A stretch of DNA of 64,000 bases from Pseudomonas sp. JUb42 (lineage in GTDB: Bacteria > Pseudomonadota > Gammaproteobacteria > Pseudomonadales > Pseudomonadaceae): NCBI RefSeq assembly GCF_024807945.1, contig NZ_JANUFD010000022.1, positions 1 through 64,000 on the forward strand, read 5' to 3'. This document shows, piece after piece, positions 1 through 7,986 of this stretch. Positions within the stretch are counted from its first letter, which is position 1, and every line of letters begins with the position of its first letter. The translations under genes and the position numbers were made by a program. The notes below the pieces were generated by a model that did no database searches, was not told the origin of the DNA, and saw only the letters and a list, made by a program, of their open reading frames with translations.

Positions 1-2
1 GC

Positions 3-272
3 GGCGATCACCCGGGGGTGATGCTGACCTGGACCAGCGTCAAGGCCAGCGAACGCCTGTACGGCGACTTCGCCGGTACCTGGGGCCTGATCCGTCTGCT
101 GGAAAAAGCCAAGGTGACCACACTGGACGACGGCGACAGCCGCTACCGCGTGGAAATCACCGCCCCTGATGGCCTTAACCTGACCTGGCATTTGCGCACT
201 GAATTGGGCGCGGGGCCGTTGGCGTTGCTCAAGCTGCGTGGGTTCAAGTTGCCCCGGCAAGTTTTTCTATAA
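3..272 (+). CDS. tssM: Type VI secretion protein TssM (IcmF), C-terminal fragment
   Basis: Only the last 89 codons are in the window; the reading frame is open from base 3 and the gene starts upstream. The segment contains the TssM C-terminal pattern GTWGLIRLLEKA followed by an Arg/Tyr-rich strand and the closing LALLKLRGFKLPRQVF. TssM is the large inner-membrane and periplasmic protein of the T6SS membrane complex, and this end is its periplasmic beta-sandwich that contacts the TssJ lipoprotein. It is followed 44 bp later by tssF, so it belongs to a T6SS operon read left to right. Assignment rests on recognition of the family tail only. Confidence 0.8.
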   Translation, partial: GDHPGVMLTWTSVKASERLYGDFAGTWGLIRLLEKAKVTTLDDGDSRYRVEITAPDGLNLTWHLRTELGAGPLALLKLRGFKLPRQVFL

Positions 273-316
273 ACACCGCGCCCGAGCGCTGAACGTCATC
301 GTAATAAGGAGTTTTC

Positions 317-2071
317 ATGAGCAAGGACAATAAGACGCGAGAGTACTTCGACGGCGAAATGCGCTACCTGCGCGAAGCGGCCAAGGAGTTCGCGGAGTTT
401 TTTCCGCAGCAGGCGGCGCAGCTGAATCTGAATAAACCGGGGCCGAACGATGCCGCTGTCGAGCAACTGTTTCAGGGCTTTGCCTTTCTCATGGGGCGCA
501 TGCGCGAGAAGCTCGACGACGACCTGCCGGAGTTGAGCGAGGGTTTGGTGGACATGCTCTGGCCGCAGTACCTGCGCTCGATCCCGTCGCTGTCGATTGT
601 CGAGCTGATGCCTGATGTGCCGCAGATGAAGGCCAGCGAAGTCATTGGCAAGGGCTTTGAAGTGCTGTCCCAGCCGATCGGTTCACAACAGACGCGCTGC
701 CGCTACAGCACCACCCAGGATGTGCTGCTGCGACCGCTGACCCTGGAGTCCCTGCAACAGACCTATGAACCCGATGGTCGCTCGCTGTTGCGTCTGCGTT
801 TTGCCTTTGGGGCCATGGCTGACCTGAGCCAGATCGACCTGAGCGCCATCACGCTGTACCTGAATGCCGATGCCCCGTTGGCCAATGCCCTGCATCTGGC
901 CCTTACCCTGCATCTCAAAGGGCTTTACGTGCGTTTACCGGGGGCCGAACGCCAGCCGTTTCAAGGCCGCTTCAGTGTCAAGGGGTTTACTGATGATGAT
1001 CGCCTGTGGGCCAAGGAGGACAGCGTCTTCAGTAACTATCAGCTCATGCTGGAGTACTTCACTTTCCGCGAGAAATTCATGTTCGTGACGCTCCGTGGCC
1101 TGGAGCAGATCAGTATCGCCCCCGGCACGCCGTGGTTCGAGGTAGAAGCCGTACTGAGCAAGCCCTGGCCCGGTGATTTCAAGCCGAGCGCCGAGCACAT
1201 GCGCCTGCATGCGGTGCCGGTGATCAATCTGTTTGCCCTGGAATGCGACCCGCTGATCCTGAACCCGGCGCAGTCCGACTACCTGCTGCGCCAGCAGGAT
1301 GGCCATACCGAGGTGTATTCGGTGGATCAGGTCATGACGACCAAAGCCGCCGAGCAGCAGGATTACGTGCCATTTACCAGTTTTCAGCACAAAGGCGGCA
1401 TGTTGCGTCACCAGCAGCCTGAGCGCTATTTCCATACCCGCCTCAAGCCCGGCGTCGATGGTCGACACGAGACCTGGCTGATCCTGGGGGGCGACGGCCT
1501 GAGCGAGGACCAGCAAAATAAACACACCAGCCTGATACTGAGCCTGACCGGTACCAACGGCATGCTGCCGCGTCACGGGCTGCAAGAGACGCTGCTCGAC
1601 AGCTGCGGGAAAACCGCCCGGACGGACCTGCGGGTGCGCAATCTGTGTGCACCGACCATGCCGTGCTACCCACCCAATCGCGACCGCTTTCACTGGCGTA
1701 TCTTTAGCCACCTGGGTTCAAACTTCCTGCCCATGATGGATAACCCCGAGGTGCTGCGCGCCACGCTCGCCTTGTACGACTGGACAGGCAGCGAGGCCAA
1801 TCGCCGCCTGGACGCCATCGTCGACGTCAATCACTACCTGCTGGAACGCTTCGAGAAAGGCTTTCTGCTGCGCGGGGTGGATATCCAGGTCACCCTGGAT
1901 CGCAACGGCTTTGCCGGCGACGGCGATATCTGTCTGTTTGGCGAAATGCTCAACCGCTTCTTTGCCCTGTATGCCGACATTCATCTGTTCAACCAACTGA
2001 CGTTGATCCTTCAGCCTGATGAAAAGCGCCTGAGCTGGGACGAGAATCACAGTCGACGGATTCCGGGATAA
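317..2071 (+). CDS. tssF: Type VI secretion baseplate subunit TssF
   Basis: 584 residues, close to the usual TssF length (about 580-620). The N-terminus has the family signature: YFDGEMRYLREAAKEFAE near residues 10-27, then GFAFLMGRMREKLDDDLPEL and LWPQYLRSIPSLSI. TssF (VasA/ImpG) forms a wedge of the T6SS baseplate with TssG, TssE and TssK in the cytoplasm. The ATG at 317 has AAGGAG 6 nt upstream. tssF is normally followed by tssG; here it is the last gene of its strand and is met by a convergent TonB receptor gene, so tssG must lie elsewhere, presumably upstream of this window. Confidence 0.9.
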   Translation: MSKDNKTREYFDGEMRYLREAAKEFAEFFPQQAAQLNLNKPGPNDAAVEQLFQGFAFLMGRMREKLDDDLPELSEGLVDMLWPQYLRSIPSLSIVELMPDVPQMKASEVIGKGFEVLSQPIGSQQTRCRYSTTQDVLLRPLTLESLQQTYEPDGRSLLRLRFAFGAMADLSQIDLSAITLYLNADAPLANALHLALTLHLKGLYVRLPGAERQPFQGRFSVKGFTDDDRLWAKEDSVFSNYQLMLEYFTFREKFMFVTLRGLEQISIAPGTPWFEVEAVLSKPWPGDFKPSAEHMRLHAVPVINLFALECDPLILNPAQSDYLLRQQDGHTEVYSVDQVMTTKAAEQQDYVPFTSFQHKGGMLRHQQPERYFHTRLKPGVDGRHETWLILGGDGLSEDQQNKHTSLILSLTGTNGMLPRHGLQETLLDSCGKTARTDLRVRNLCAPTMPCYPPNRDRFHWRIFSHLGSNFLPMMDNPEVLRATLALYDWTGSEANRRLDAIVDVNHYLLERFEKGFLLRGVDIQVTLDRNGFAGDGDICLFGEMLNRFFALYADIHLFNQLTLILQPDEKRLSWDENHSRRIPG

Positions 2072-2097
2072 TCGGCAGCCCCCCCTCATGCATCAAA

Positions 2098-2129
2098 CTC
2101 CATGTTGAGAACTTCGACCAAACATGGAG
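2098..2129. terminator. Inverted repeat between convergent tssF and TonB receptor gene
   Basis: A perfect 9-bp dyad (CTCCATGTT at 2098-2106, AACATGGAG at 2121-2129) with a 14-nt loop lies in the 82-bp gap between two converging genes. No T-run follows on the plus strand, so this is a weak intrinsic terminator candidate. Position is the main argument. Confidence 0.4.
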
Positions 2130-2153
2130 CTTTGCGCTGCGCCCGCTCATTAA

Positions 2154-4460
2154 TCAGAACGAATAATCCGCACTCAAGGTCGCACCACGCCCTGCCCCCG
2201 GCACGCCATAACCACGGCCGTTGTATTCAGCCCAGTAATGCTTGTCGAACAGGTTATTCACGTTCAAACGCACATCCACATCCTGAGTGGCTTTCCAGCT
2301 GACCATGGCGTCATGCAGCACATGGCTGGGCACGGTGGTCTGGCCGGCACTGGTCAGTACCGAACCCTGGCCCTTGTAGATCTTCACGTCGTCGACGTAC
2401 TGCACACCGTAGCTGGCGGCAATGTCGTAGGGCAGCTTGTAGGTGGTCCAGACGTTAAAGGCATTCTGCGGGGTATTGGCCAGTTGCAGGCCCTGTTCGG
2501 AGCCGTTGTAGGCTTTGATCAGCTTGCTGTTCTCGTGGATGTAACCGGCATACACCGACCAGTTGCGGGTGATATTGCCGGTGCCGGACAGCTCGAGGCC
2601 GCGCACGCGTTCTTCACCGCCGGTAAAGGCCGTGCCCTGGGTATCGTCGACATAGGTCAGCTGGCGCTTGGTCTCGAATACGTCGCCGTTCAACTCCAGC
2701 GCACCGTCGAACAACTCCCATTTGGTCCCCACTTCATAGGTCTTGCCGGTGTCGCCCTTGGTCGAAGCAATGCTGCCGGTCTGCGCCACCGCCAGTACGC
2801 CGGACGGTTGCCGGGCATTGGCGTAGCTGACGTAGAAGCTGCCGTTATGCACCGGTTTGTAGACCAGGGCGGTATGCACACTGGTGAGCTTTTCCGACTG
2901 ATCGGAATCGCCCAGGTCGGTCCAGGCAGCGGTCTGGCTGGCACGGCTTTCGTTATCCAGCACGCGGGTATCGAAGTGGTCCTGACGCACGGCCAGATGC
3001 AGCTGCCAGTGCTCGTCGAACTTCAGGGTATCCAGGGCATAGAAGGCTTTATCGACCTGCTCCACTGACTGCTTGGCAGACGTGTAACTGTTGGCACTGT
3101 AGGGATATTTCGACCAGTCGTTGCTCGCCACTGGCAGGTTGCCCTGGGCGGTGCGGTCGGCGGCTGTAAGGGCACCGGTCTTCGAATCCAGCGTCTGCTT
3201 GCTGATATCGAAACCGCCAACCAGGGTATGACCGATGCCGAAGGTGTCGAAACGCCAGGTCAGGTTGCTCTGGTTGCTGAACGTTTCGTTGGTCTGTTCA
3301 CGTCCCGGCGTGTTGACGTTACGCCGATACAGGCCTTTGCTCACCTGCAGCCCCGGTGCGCCGGAGTTGGCGTCGCCGCCCGGCGTAGTGACAAAGTAGT
3401 CGTGGTCCAGGTGGAAGTAAGTGAACTGGGTGTCGAAACTCAGCGCATCGCTGAAGTCATGGGCGAACTTCATGTTCAGGCGATGGGATTCGTTGTCTTC
3501 ATAGTTGAGGTTGCGCCAGCCCCAGTAACTGTTCCAACTGGCCCCACCGGCGCGGCTCGGGCTGCTGCCGTTGCTGCCGTTGACCGTGGGGATGCCGTAG
3601 TCCGGATCGCTGTTATCATGAATATATTCATAGCCAACGGTGAAGCGGGTATCGGTGCCCAGCCCCAAAGACAGGGTCGGTGCAAAGCCGTAGCGCTCGT
3701 CTTCGACCCAATCGCGGCCATCGACGCCAGATTTGTTGCCCATGATATTGACCCGGAACGCCGCACCTTCGCCGAGTCCGTCGAGGGTGTGGTTGATATC
3801 CAGGGTGCTTCGCCGATAGTTGGCGGTGCCGACGCCTGCGCTCAAATGGTTGAAGTCATCCAGTTGCGCCGCCTTGGTCACCAGGTTGACCGCTCCGCCG
3901 GTAGCGCCGACGCCCCAACCTGCGGAACTGGAGCCCTTGAGGATTTCCACCGAGTCGGTATTGAAGAAGTCATTGCGCGAGTATTTGGCCGGATCGCGCA
4001 CGCCATCGCGGTAGATATTGCCATCAGCGTTGAAACCGCGAATGGTCAGGCTGTCACCTACCCCGCCACCGCCTTCGCCGGAATTGAAGGTAATGCCCGG
4101 CACGTTGCGCAGGGCGTCCTTGAGGCTCTGGGCATTCTGCTCCTTGATCAGTTGCTGGGAGATCACCGTGACGCTCTGCGGGGTATCGAGCAGCGTTTCG
4201 GTCATCTTCGCCGAGCTGGCGCGGTCAGTCTTGTACGCCGCTTCGCCTTCGCTTTCGATGGTGGTGGCCGGCAGATTGGTCACCCCTGGGGTCGTATCGA
4301 CCGAGGTATCGACCGCGCCATGGCTGGCAGCCCAGGCCGACATCGGAATGGCCATGAACGTGGCCAGGCCGACGGCAGGCGCGAGGGTATAGGCACGCAG
4401 GGGCACGGCCCCATCAAGGTCACGGCGCTGGAGATTGAGAGTGGTTAAAGAGGAAGACAT
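2154..4460 (-). CDS. TonB-dependent siderophore receptor (catecholate/Fiu-like)
   Basis: 768 residues. A long signal peptide ends near residue 44 (MSAWA-ASHG). The plug domain spans about residues 85-195, with SAKMTETLLDTPQSVTVISQ, DALRNVPGITFNSGEGG, IRGFNADGNIYRDGVRD and SVEILKGSSS...GGAVNLVTKA. The remainder is a 22-strand outer-membrane barrel ending in the typical terminal Phe (SADYSF). Such receptors import ferric siderophores using TonB-ExbBD energy. The plug wording resembles the Fiu/PiuA catecholate group, but the ligand is not certain. The gene starts at ATG 4460 with GAAGG upstream. I saw no clear Fur box in the gap to the divergent DJ-1/AraC regulator, which could be its local regulator. 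Confidence 0.85.
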   Translation of the reverse strand: MSSSLTTLNLQRRDLDGAVPLRAYTLAPAVGLATFMAIPMSAWAASHGAVDTSVDTTPGVTNLPATTIESEGEAAYKTDRASSAKMTETLLDTPQSVTVISQQLIKEQNAQSLKDALRNVPGITFNSGEGGGGVGDSLTIRGFNADGNIYRDGVRDPAKYSRNDFFNTDSVEILKGSSSAGWGVGATGGAVNLVTKAAQLDDFNHLSAGVGTANYRRSTLDINHTLDGLGEGAAFRVNIMGNKSGVDGRDWVEDERYGFAPTLSLGLGTDTRFTVGYEYIHDNSDPDYGIPTVNGSNGSSPSRAGGASWNSYWGWRNLNYEDNESHRLNMKFAHDFSDALSFDTQFTYFHLDHDYFVTTPGGDANSGAPGLQVSKGLYRRNVNTPGREQTNETFSNQSNLTWRFDTFGIGHTLVGGFDISKQTLDSKTGALTAADRTAQGNLPVASNDWSKYPYSANSYTSAKQSVEQVDKAFYALDTLKFDEHWQLHLAVRQDHFDTRVLDNESRASQTAAWTDLGDSDQSEKLTSVHTALVYKPVHNGSFYVSYANARQPSGVLAVAQTGSIASTKGDTGKTYEVGTKWELFDGALELNGDVFETKRQLTYVDDTQGTAFTGGEERVRGLELSGTGNITRNWSVYAGYIHENSKLIKAYNGSEQGLQLANTPQNAFNVWTTYKLPYDIAASYGVQYVDDVKIYKGQGSVLTSAGQTTVPSHVLHDAMVSWKATQDVDVRLNVNNLFDKHYWAEYNGRGYGVPGAGRGATLSADYSF

Positions 4461-4621
4461 CGGATAGCCCTTGCGAAGGAGAACGGGTCGTATTCACAGA
4501 GGCAAAAGTCTATCAATCCGGTTCCCCGACCAACGGCGAGTTTTGTATTGCAACTGCCCTGTGCGCAGCACTCAACACAAACCATTACATTTCCAAGACG
4601 CCAGCGCCTTCAGGAGGTAGC

Positions 4622-4672
4622 ATGGCCGTCGATTGCCATCCATCGTTCAAGGCTCTCAACGCTCGCGCATGA
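4622..4672 (+). CDS. Possible 16-codon leader ORF coupled to the downstream regulator
   Basis: ATG at 4622 follows a strong Shine-Dalgarno (AGGAGG at 4612-4617). The frame runs 16 codons and stops at TGA 4670-4672, overlapping the ATG of the next gene (ATGA at 4669). The regulator's own ATG has no purine-rich site in front of it, so its translation probably depends on ribosomes finishing this ORF. The peptide has no obvious amino-acid run. An alternative is that the regulator is annotated from the in-frame TTG at 4633 and this ORF is coincidental. Confidence 0.45.
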   Translation: MAVDCHPSFKALNARA

Positions 4673-5619
4673 AAGACGTCGCTATTGTTCTGTACCCCGA
4701 TTTCCTGTTACTCGACATGGCCGGTCCTGTCGAAGTGTTTTCCATCGCCAACCGTTATCTCGACCCGGCCCATCAATACCGATTGACCACTATCGGCACC
4801 GGGCCGAGCCTGATGCGCGCCTCCAATGGTGTTTCGGTGCAGGCCGATACCTGCATCGACAGCGACCAGGGCAACTATGACCTGCTGCTGGTGCCCGGTG
4901 GCCCAGGCGCCTATAACGAGCGCCACCCGGCCCTGCAAGCCTGGCTCAACACGGCGGTACCCCGATCCCGGCGCTACGGCTCGATCTGCACCGGGGCCTT
5001 TATTCTTGGCCACGCAGGCCTGCTCGATGGTTTTCAGGCCACCACCCACTGGAACTACATCGACCGCCTGACCAAGGCCTTTCCCAAGGCCCTGGTCGGC
5101 ACAGACCAGATCTATATCGAAGACCGCCAGTTGATCACCTCCGGCGGTGTCACGGCCGGCATCGACCTGGCGCTGGCCGTGGTGGCCGAAGACCACGGAC
5201 GCAAGGTCGCGCTGTCGGTGGCCAAGGTGCTGCTGGTGGCCATGAAGCGCCAGGGCGGCCAGGCCCAGTTCAGCCCGATGCTGGCGGCGGTGTCCGCCGA
5301 GGACTCGCCCATCACCCGGGTGCAGAACCATGTGCTGGATAATCTGCAGGAAGAATTCAATATCGAATGCCTGGCCCATCTGGCGCAGATGAGCACCCGC
5401 CACTTCACCCGCATGTTCGCCAAGGAAGTCGGTAGTACCCCCACCGAGTTCATCCAGAGCGCGCGCATCGACCGCGCTCGGCAACTGCTGGAAACCACCG
5501 ACCTGCCCCTCAAGACCATCGCCTGGCGCAGCGGTTTTGGCAGCGTGCGGCATATGCGCCTACTGTTCAGCGACAAACTGGGCCTGACACCCAGTCATTA
5601 CCGGCAGCAATTTGGCTGA
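4669..5619 (+). CDS. GlxA-type transcriptional regulator (DJ-1/PfpI + AraC HTH)
   Basis: 316 residues from ATG 4669. The N-terminal half (about 1-185) is a DJ-1/PfpI-like amidotransferase fold: VAIVLYPDFLLLDMAGPVEVF, LLLVPGGPGAY, then YGSICTGAFILGHAGLLDG, where the Cys sits at the nucleophile elbow. The C-terminal ~100 residues are an AraC double helix-turn-helix (LAHLAQMSTRHFTRMFAKE ... IAWRSGFGSVRHMRLLFSDK). These proteins bind an unknown small ligand and activate nearby operons. The gene is divergent from the TonB receptor, 170-210 bp away. The start is supported by the overlap with the leader ORF's stop; an in-frame TTG at 4633 would add 12 residues. Confidence 0.85.
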   Translation: MKDVAIVLYPDFLLLDMAGPVEVFSIANRYLDPAHQYRLTTIGTGPSLMRASNGVSVQADTCIDSDQGNYDLLLVPGGPGAYNERHPALQAWLNTAVPRSRRYGSICTGAFILGHAGLLDGFQATTHWNYIDRLTKAFPKALVGTDQIYIEDRQLITSGGVTAGIDLALAVVAEDHGRKVALSVAKVLLVAMKRQGGQAQFSPMLAAVSAEDSPITRVQNHVLDNLQEEFNIECLAHLAQMSTRHFTRMFAKEVGSTPTEFIQSARIDRARQLLETTDLPLKTIAWRSGFGSVRHMRLLFSDKLGLTPSHYRQQFG

Positions 5620-5691
5620 TCGCCAAGAAGTTGTACGACGAATGGTGGCAAAATGTTTATTCGCGATTAAACCCAACCAAAACAGATGTTT

Positions 5692-5703
5692 AGTTGTACA
5701 ACT
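5692..5703. promoter_or_regulatory. Perfect 12-bp palindrome upstream of che operon
   Basis: AGTTGTACAACT is self-complementary. A related copy, AGTTGTACGAC, starts at 5629, 63 bp upstream. Both lie in the 209-bp gap between the regulator gene and the che operon. They look like operator half-sites or paired sites. No factor can be assigned. Confidence 0.4.
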
Positions 5704-5828
5704 TTTGCCTTATTGAGAAAAACCTGCTTGCCGCTCAAGGAAGAACGGCAGGATCTGATCTAACCTTCGCCCAAGCATTTGGTCACAAAAAAACCTGTGG
5801 CCCGATTATCAAATTCAAGGACGAAGTA

Positions 5829-7046
5829 ATGCATTCGAGTTCTTCTATTTCCGACAACGTCCCGACAATCTCCAACCCTACCTTCGCCTGGTTACCCCTT
5901 CTGCTCGCCGTACTGGGCGCTGCTGCCGTCCTGCTGACGGGAGGCGTCAATGCGCAACCCCTGGGCCTGGCCGCTGGCCTGCTGGTCCTTGGAGCCCTGG
6001 CCAGCCTGTGGGGCGCCAGTCAGCAGCGTCAGCAACTGGCAGCCCTCACCAGCCATCATCACAGCGCCAGCCAGTCTTCCCGGCAAAGCGCCAGCCAATC
6101 GCAAAACAACGGCCTGGCCGCCATCTGCCTGAAGACCGTGCCGATCTGGTCCAAGCAGATCGAAAGCTCCCGGGCCCAGACCGAAACCGCCATCGTCGAG
6201 CTGAGCAACCGCTTCTACGGTATCTCCAATCGCCTGCAGGAAACCGCCAACGCCTCGCAACTGGCGGCAGGTGACCTCGCTGGCAATAGCGCCGACGGCG
6301 CCCTGCAGGTGCTGGCCCAAAGCGACGATGAGTTGTTAAAGGTGATCGATTCGCTCAAGGCCACCCAACACAGTCGCGACGAGATGCTCGCCCAGGTCAA
6401 CAACCTGACCGACTACACCGGCGAGTTGCGGGCCATGGCCGCCGATGTCGCCGCCATCGCCGCGCAAACCAACCTGCTGGCCCTCAATGCCGCCATCGAG
6501 GCCGCCCGTGCCGGGGAGGCCGGACGCGGCTTTGCCGTGGTCGCCGATGCCGTACGCACCCTGTCCAGCCAGTCCAGCGAAACCGGGCAGAAGATGTCGG
6601 CCAAGGTTGACATCATTAACAGCGCCATCACTCAGCTTGTGCAGGCGGCAGCGAGTAGCGCCGGGCATGACAGCGACTCGGTGACCGAATCGGAAAACAG
6701 CATCCAGCTGGTGCTCGAACGGTTCAAAAGCATCACCCGACGTCTGTCGGAATCCGCCGGTCTGCTGCAGGAAGAAAGCGCCGGTATCCGCAATGAGATG
6801 ACCGAGGTGCTGGTCAGTCTGCAATTCCAGGATCGGGTCAGTCAGATCCTCAACCATGTGCGCAGCAATATGGAGGCCCTGCACCAGCATCTGCTCGACG
6901 CCCGTCAGGACCCGGAAAAACTCGATCAGATCGACGTCAAAGCATGGCTGGCCAACATGGAGTTGACCTACGCCACCGAAGAACAGCGCCAGAACCACCA
7001 CGGCAGCGCCGCCGCCTCGACGACTCACGAAATCACTTTTTTCTAG
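5829..7046 (+). CDS. MCP-like membrane protein without sensor domain, first gene of che operon
   Basis: 405 residues from ATG 5829 (AAGGACGAAGTA in front). Two adjacent hydrophobic segments near residues 19-40 and 44-62 leave almost no periplasmic loop, and there is no HAMP or recognisable sensor. The cytoplasmic part carries the MCP hairpin tip (AAIAAQTNLLALNAAIEAARAGEAGRGFAVVADAVR). It then has a helix with SLQFQDRVSQILNHV, similar to a motif found in CheZ and in some che-linked MCP-like proteins. It could anchor or bridge the CheA-CheW array rather than sense a ligand. It is followed 19 bp later by cheY and is the first gene of the operon. A much longer upstream in-frame start exists but lacks a ribosome site. 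Confidence 0.8.
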   Translation: MHSSSSISDNVPTISNPTFAWLPLLLAVLGAAAVLLTGGVNAQPLGLAAGLLVLGALASLWGASQQRQQLAALTSHHHSASQSSRQSASQSQNNGLAAICLKTVPIWSKQIESSRAQTETAIVELSNRFYGISNRLQETANASQLAAGDLAGNSADGALQVLAQSDDELLKVIDSLKATQHSRDEMLAQVNNLTDYTGELRAMAADVAAIAAQTNLLALNAAIEAARAGEAGRGFAVVADAVRTLSSQSSETGQKMSAKVDIINSAITQLVQAAASSAGHDSDSVTESENSIQLVLERFKSITRRLSESAGLLQEESAGIRNEMTEVLVSLQFQDRVSQILNHVRSNMEALHQHLLDARQDPEKLDQIDVKAWLANMELTYATEEQRQNHHGSAAASTTHEITFF

Positions 7047-7065
7047 TTTCCAGGAGCGCTAACTC

Positions 7066-7434
7066 ATGGCCAAAAACGTAATGGTTGTCGACGATTCCAG
7101 CAGTGTCCGCCAGGTCGTCAGTATTGCCCTGAAGAGTGCCGGTTACGACGTGATCGAAGCCAGCGACGGCAAGGACGCCCTGGGCAAACTCACCGGGCAG
7201 AAAGTCCACCTGATCATCAGCGACGTGAACATGCCGAACATGGACGGCATCACCTTCGTCAAGGAAGTGAAGAAGCTGGCCAGTTACAAGTTCACGCCGA
7301 TCATCATGCTCACCACCGAATCCCAGGAGTCGAAGAAACAGGAAGGCCAGGCCGCCGGTGCCAGGGCCTGGGTGGTCAAGCCCTTCCAGCCTGCACAGAT
7401 GCTGGCCGCCGTGGCCAAGCTGATCATGCCCTGA
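7066..7434 (+). CDS. cheY: Chemotaxis response regulator CheY
   Basis: 122 residues, a single receiver domain. Acidic pair D9/D10 in VMVVDDSSS, phosphoacceptor D53 in LIISDVNMPNMDG, switch Thr in IIMLTTES and the conserved Lys in WVVKPFQP are all present. It would accept phosphate from the CheA encoded two genes downstream. There is no output domain, so it must act by protein contact. GGAGCG precedes the ATG. Confidence 0.93.
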   Translation: MAKNVMVVDDSSSVRQVVSIALKSAGYDVIEASDGKDALGKLTGQKVHLIISDVNMPNMDGITFVKEVKKLASYKFTPIIMLTTESQESKKQEGQAAGARAWVVKPFQPAQMLAAVAKLIMP

Positions 7435-7452
7435 CCGGCAGGAGCCGTTGCC

Positions 7453-7785
7453 ATGTCGATTACCTGCCAAAGCCATGACGGCACCGCCCGGGTCAGCATC
7501 GAGGGCGAAATGACCATCTACACCGCCGCCGAGCTTGGCGCCGTACTCCTGCCGCTGCTGGCAGACATGCAGAACAACAGCGACGACCTGGCCATCGACC
7601 TGTCCCAGGTCACCGAGATGGACAGCGCCGGGGTGCAACTGCTGATGCTGAGCAAACGCGAGAGTCAGCGCGCCGGCAAGGCCCTGCACCTGGACGGGCA
7701 TAGCCAGGCGGTGCTGGAGACGTTCGAACTATGCAACCTGGCGCCCTACTTTGGCGATCCGCTGATTCTCGCTCCAGATGAATGA
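7453..7785 (+). CDS. STAS-domain protein in che operon
   Basis: 110 residues. It has the STAS pattern: a beta strand with GEMTIYTAAELGAVLLPLL, then LAIDLSQVTEMDSAGVQLLMLSKRESQRAGKALHL. The Ser of MDSAG sits where SpoIIAA-type anti-anti-sigma factors are phosphorylated. Such single STAS proteins occur inside some accessory chemosensory operons, where their role is not settled. The gene follows cheY by 18 bp with AGGAG in front of the ATG. Confidence 0.85.
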   Translation: MSITCQSHDGTARVSIEGEMTIYTAAELGAVLLPLLADMQNNSDDLAIDLSQVTEMDSAGVQLLMLSKRESQRAGKALHLDGHSQAVLETFELCNLAPYFGDPLILAPDE

Positions 7786-7803
7786 ATAGGGTGGAAACTC
7801 ATA

Positions 7804-7895
7804 TGTGGGAGCGAATTCATTCGCGAAGAGGACGGTACATTCGACAAACCCTCATCGTTTGAAACACCGCATTCGCGAATGAATTCGCTCCCACA
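7804..7895. repeat. Inverted repeat, REP family A, inside che operon
   Basis: Arms at 7804-7827 (TGTGGGAGCGAATTCATTCG and 4 more bases) and 7872-7895 are perfect 24-bp complements. The same arms recur at 25539-25630 and 50442-50533, and as a variant at 29566-29652. The element splits the che operon between the STAS gene and cheA, within a 201-bp gap. Confidence 0.9.
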
Positions 7896-7986
7896 GTGAG
7901 CCCCCGTAGCAGTCTTCATGCAGCGTTCGAACACACAAAAGTGAGTCTGGATATTTGCAGTCGTCCCGCTTTTAAAGGATGTAACC

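Noticed and set aside
2238..3068. Long plus-strand frames opposite the TonB receptor (also 3228-4448) and similar antisense frames elsewhere
   Set aside because: High-GC third positions open the opposite frames; they lack domains, and the sense genes are certain.
4461..4632. Fur box between the TonB receptor and the regulator
   Set aside because: No match to the GATAATGAT-type repeat; iron control may act through other sites or factors.
5620..5828. Flagellar sigma (FliA) promoter before the che operon
   Set aside because: GCCCGATTATC resembles the -10 but no matching -35 at the proper distance.
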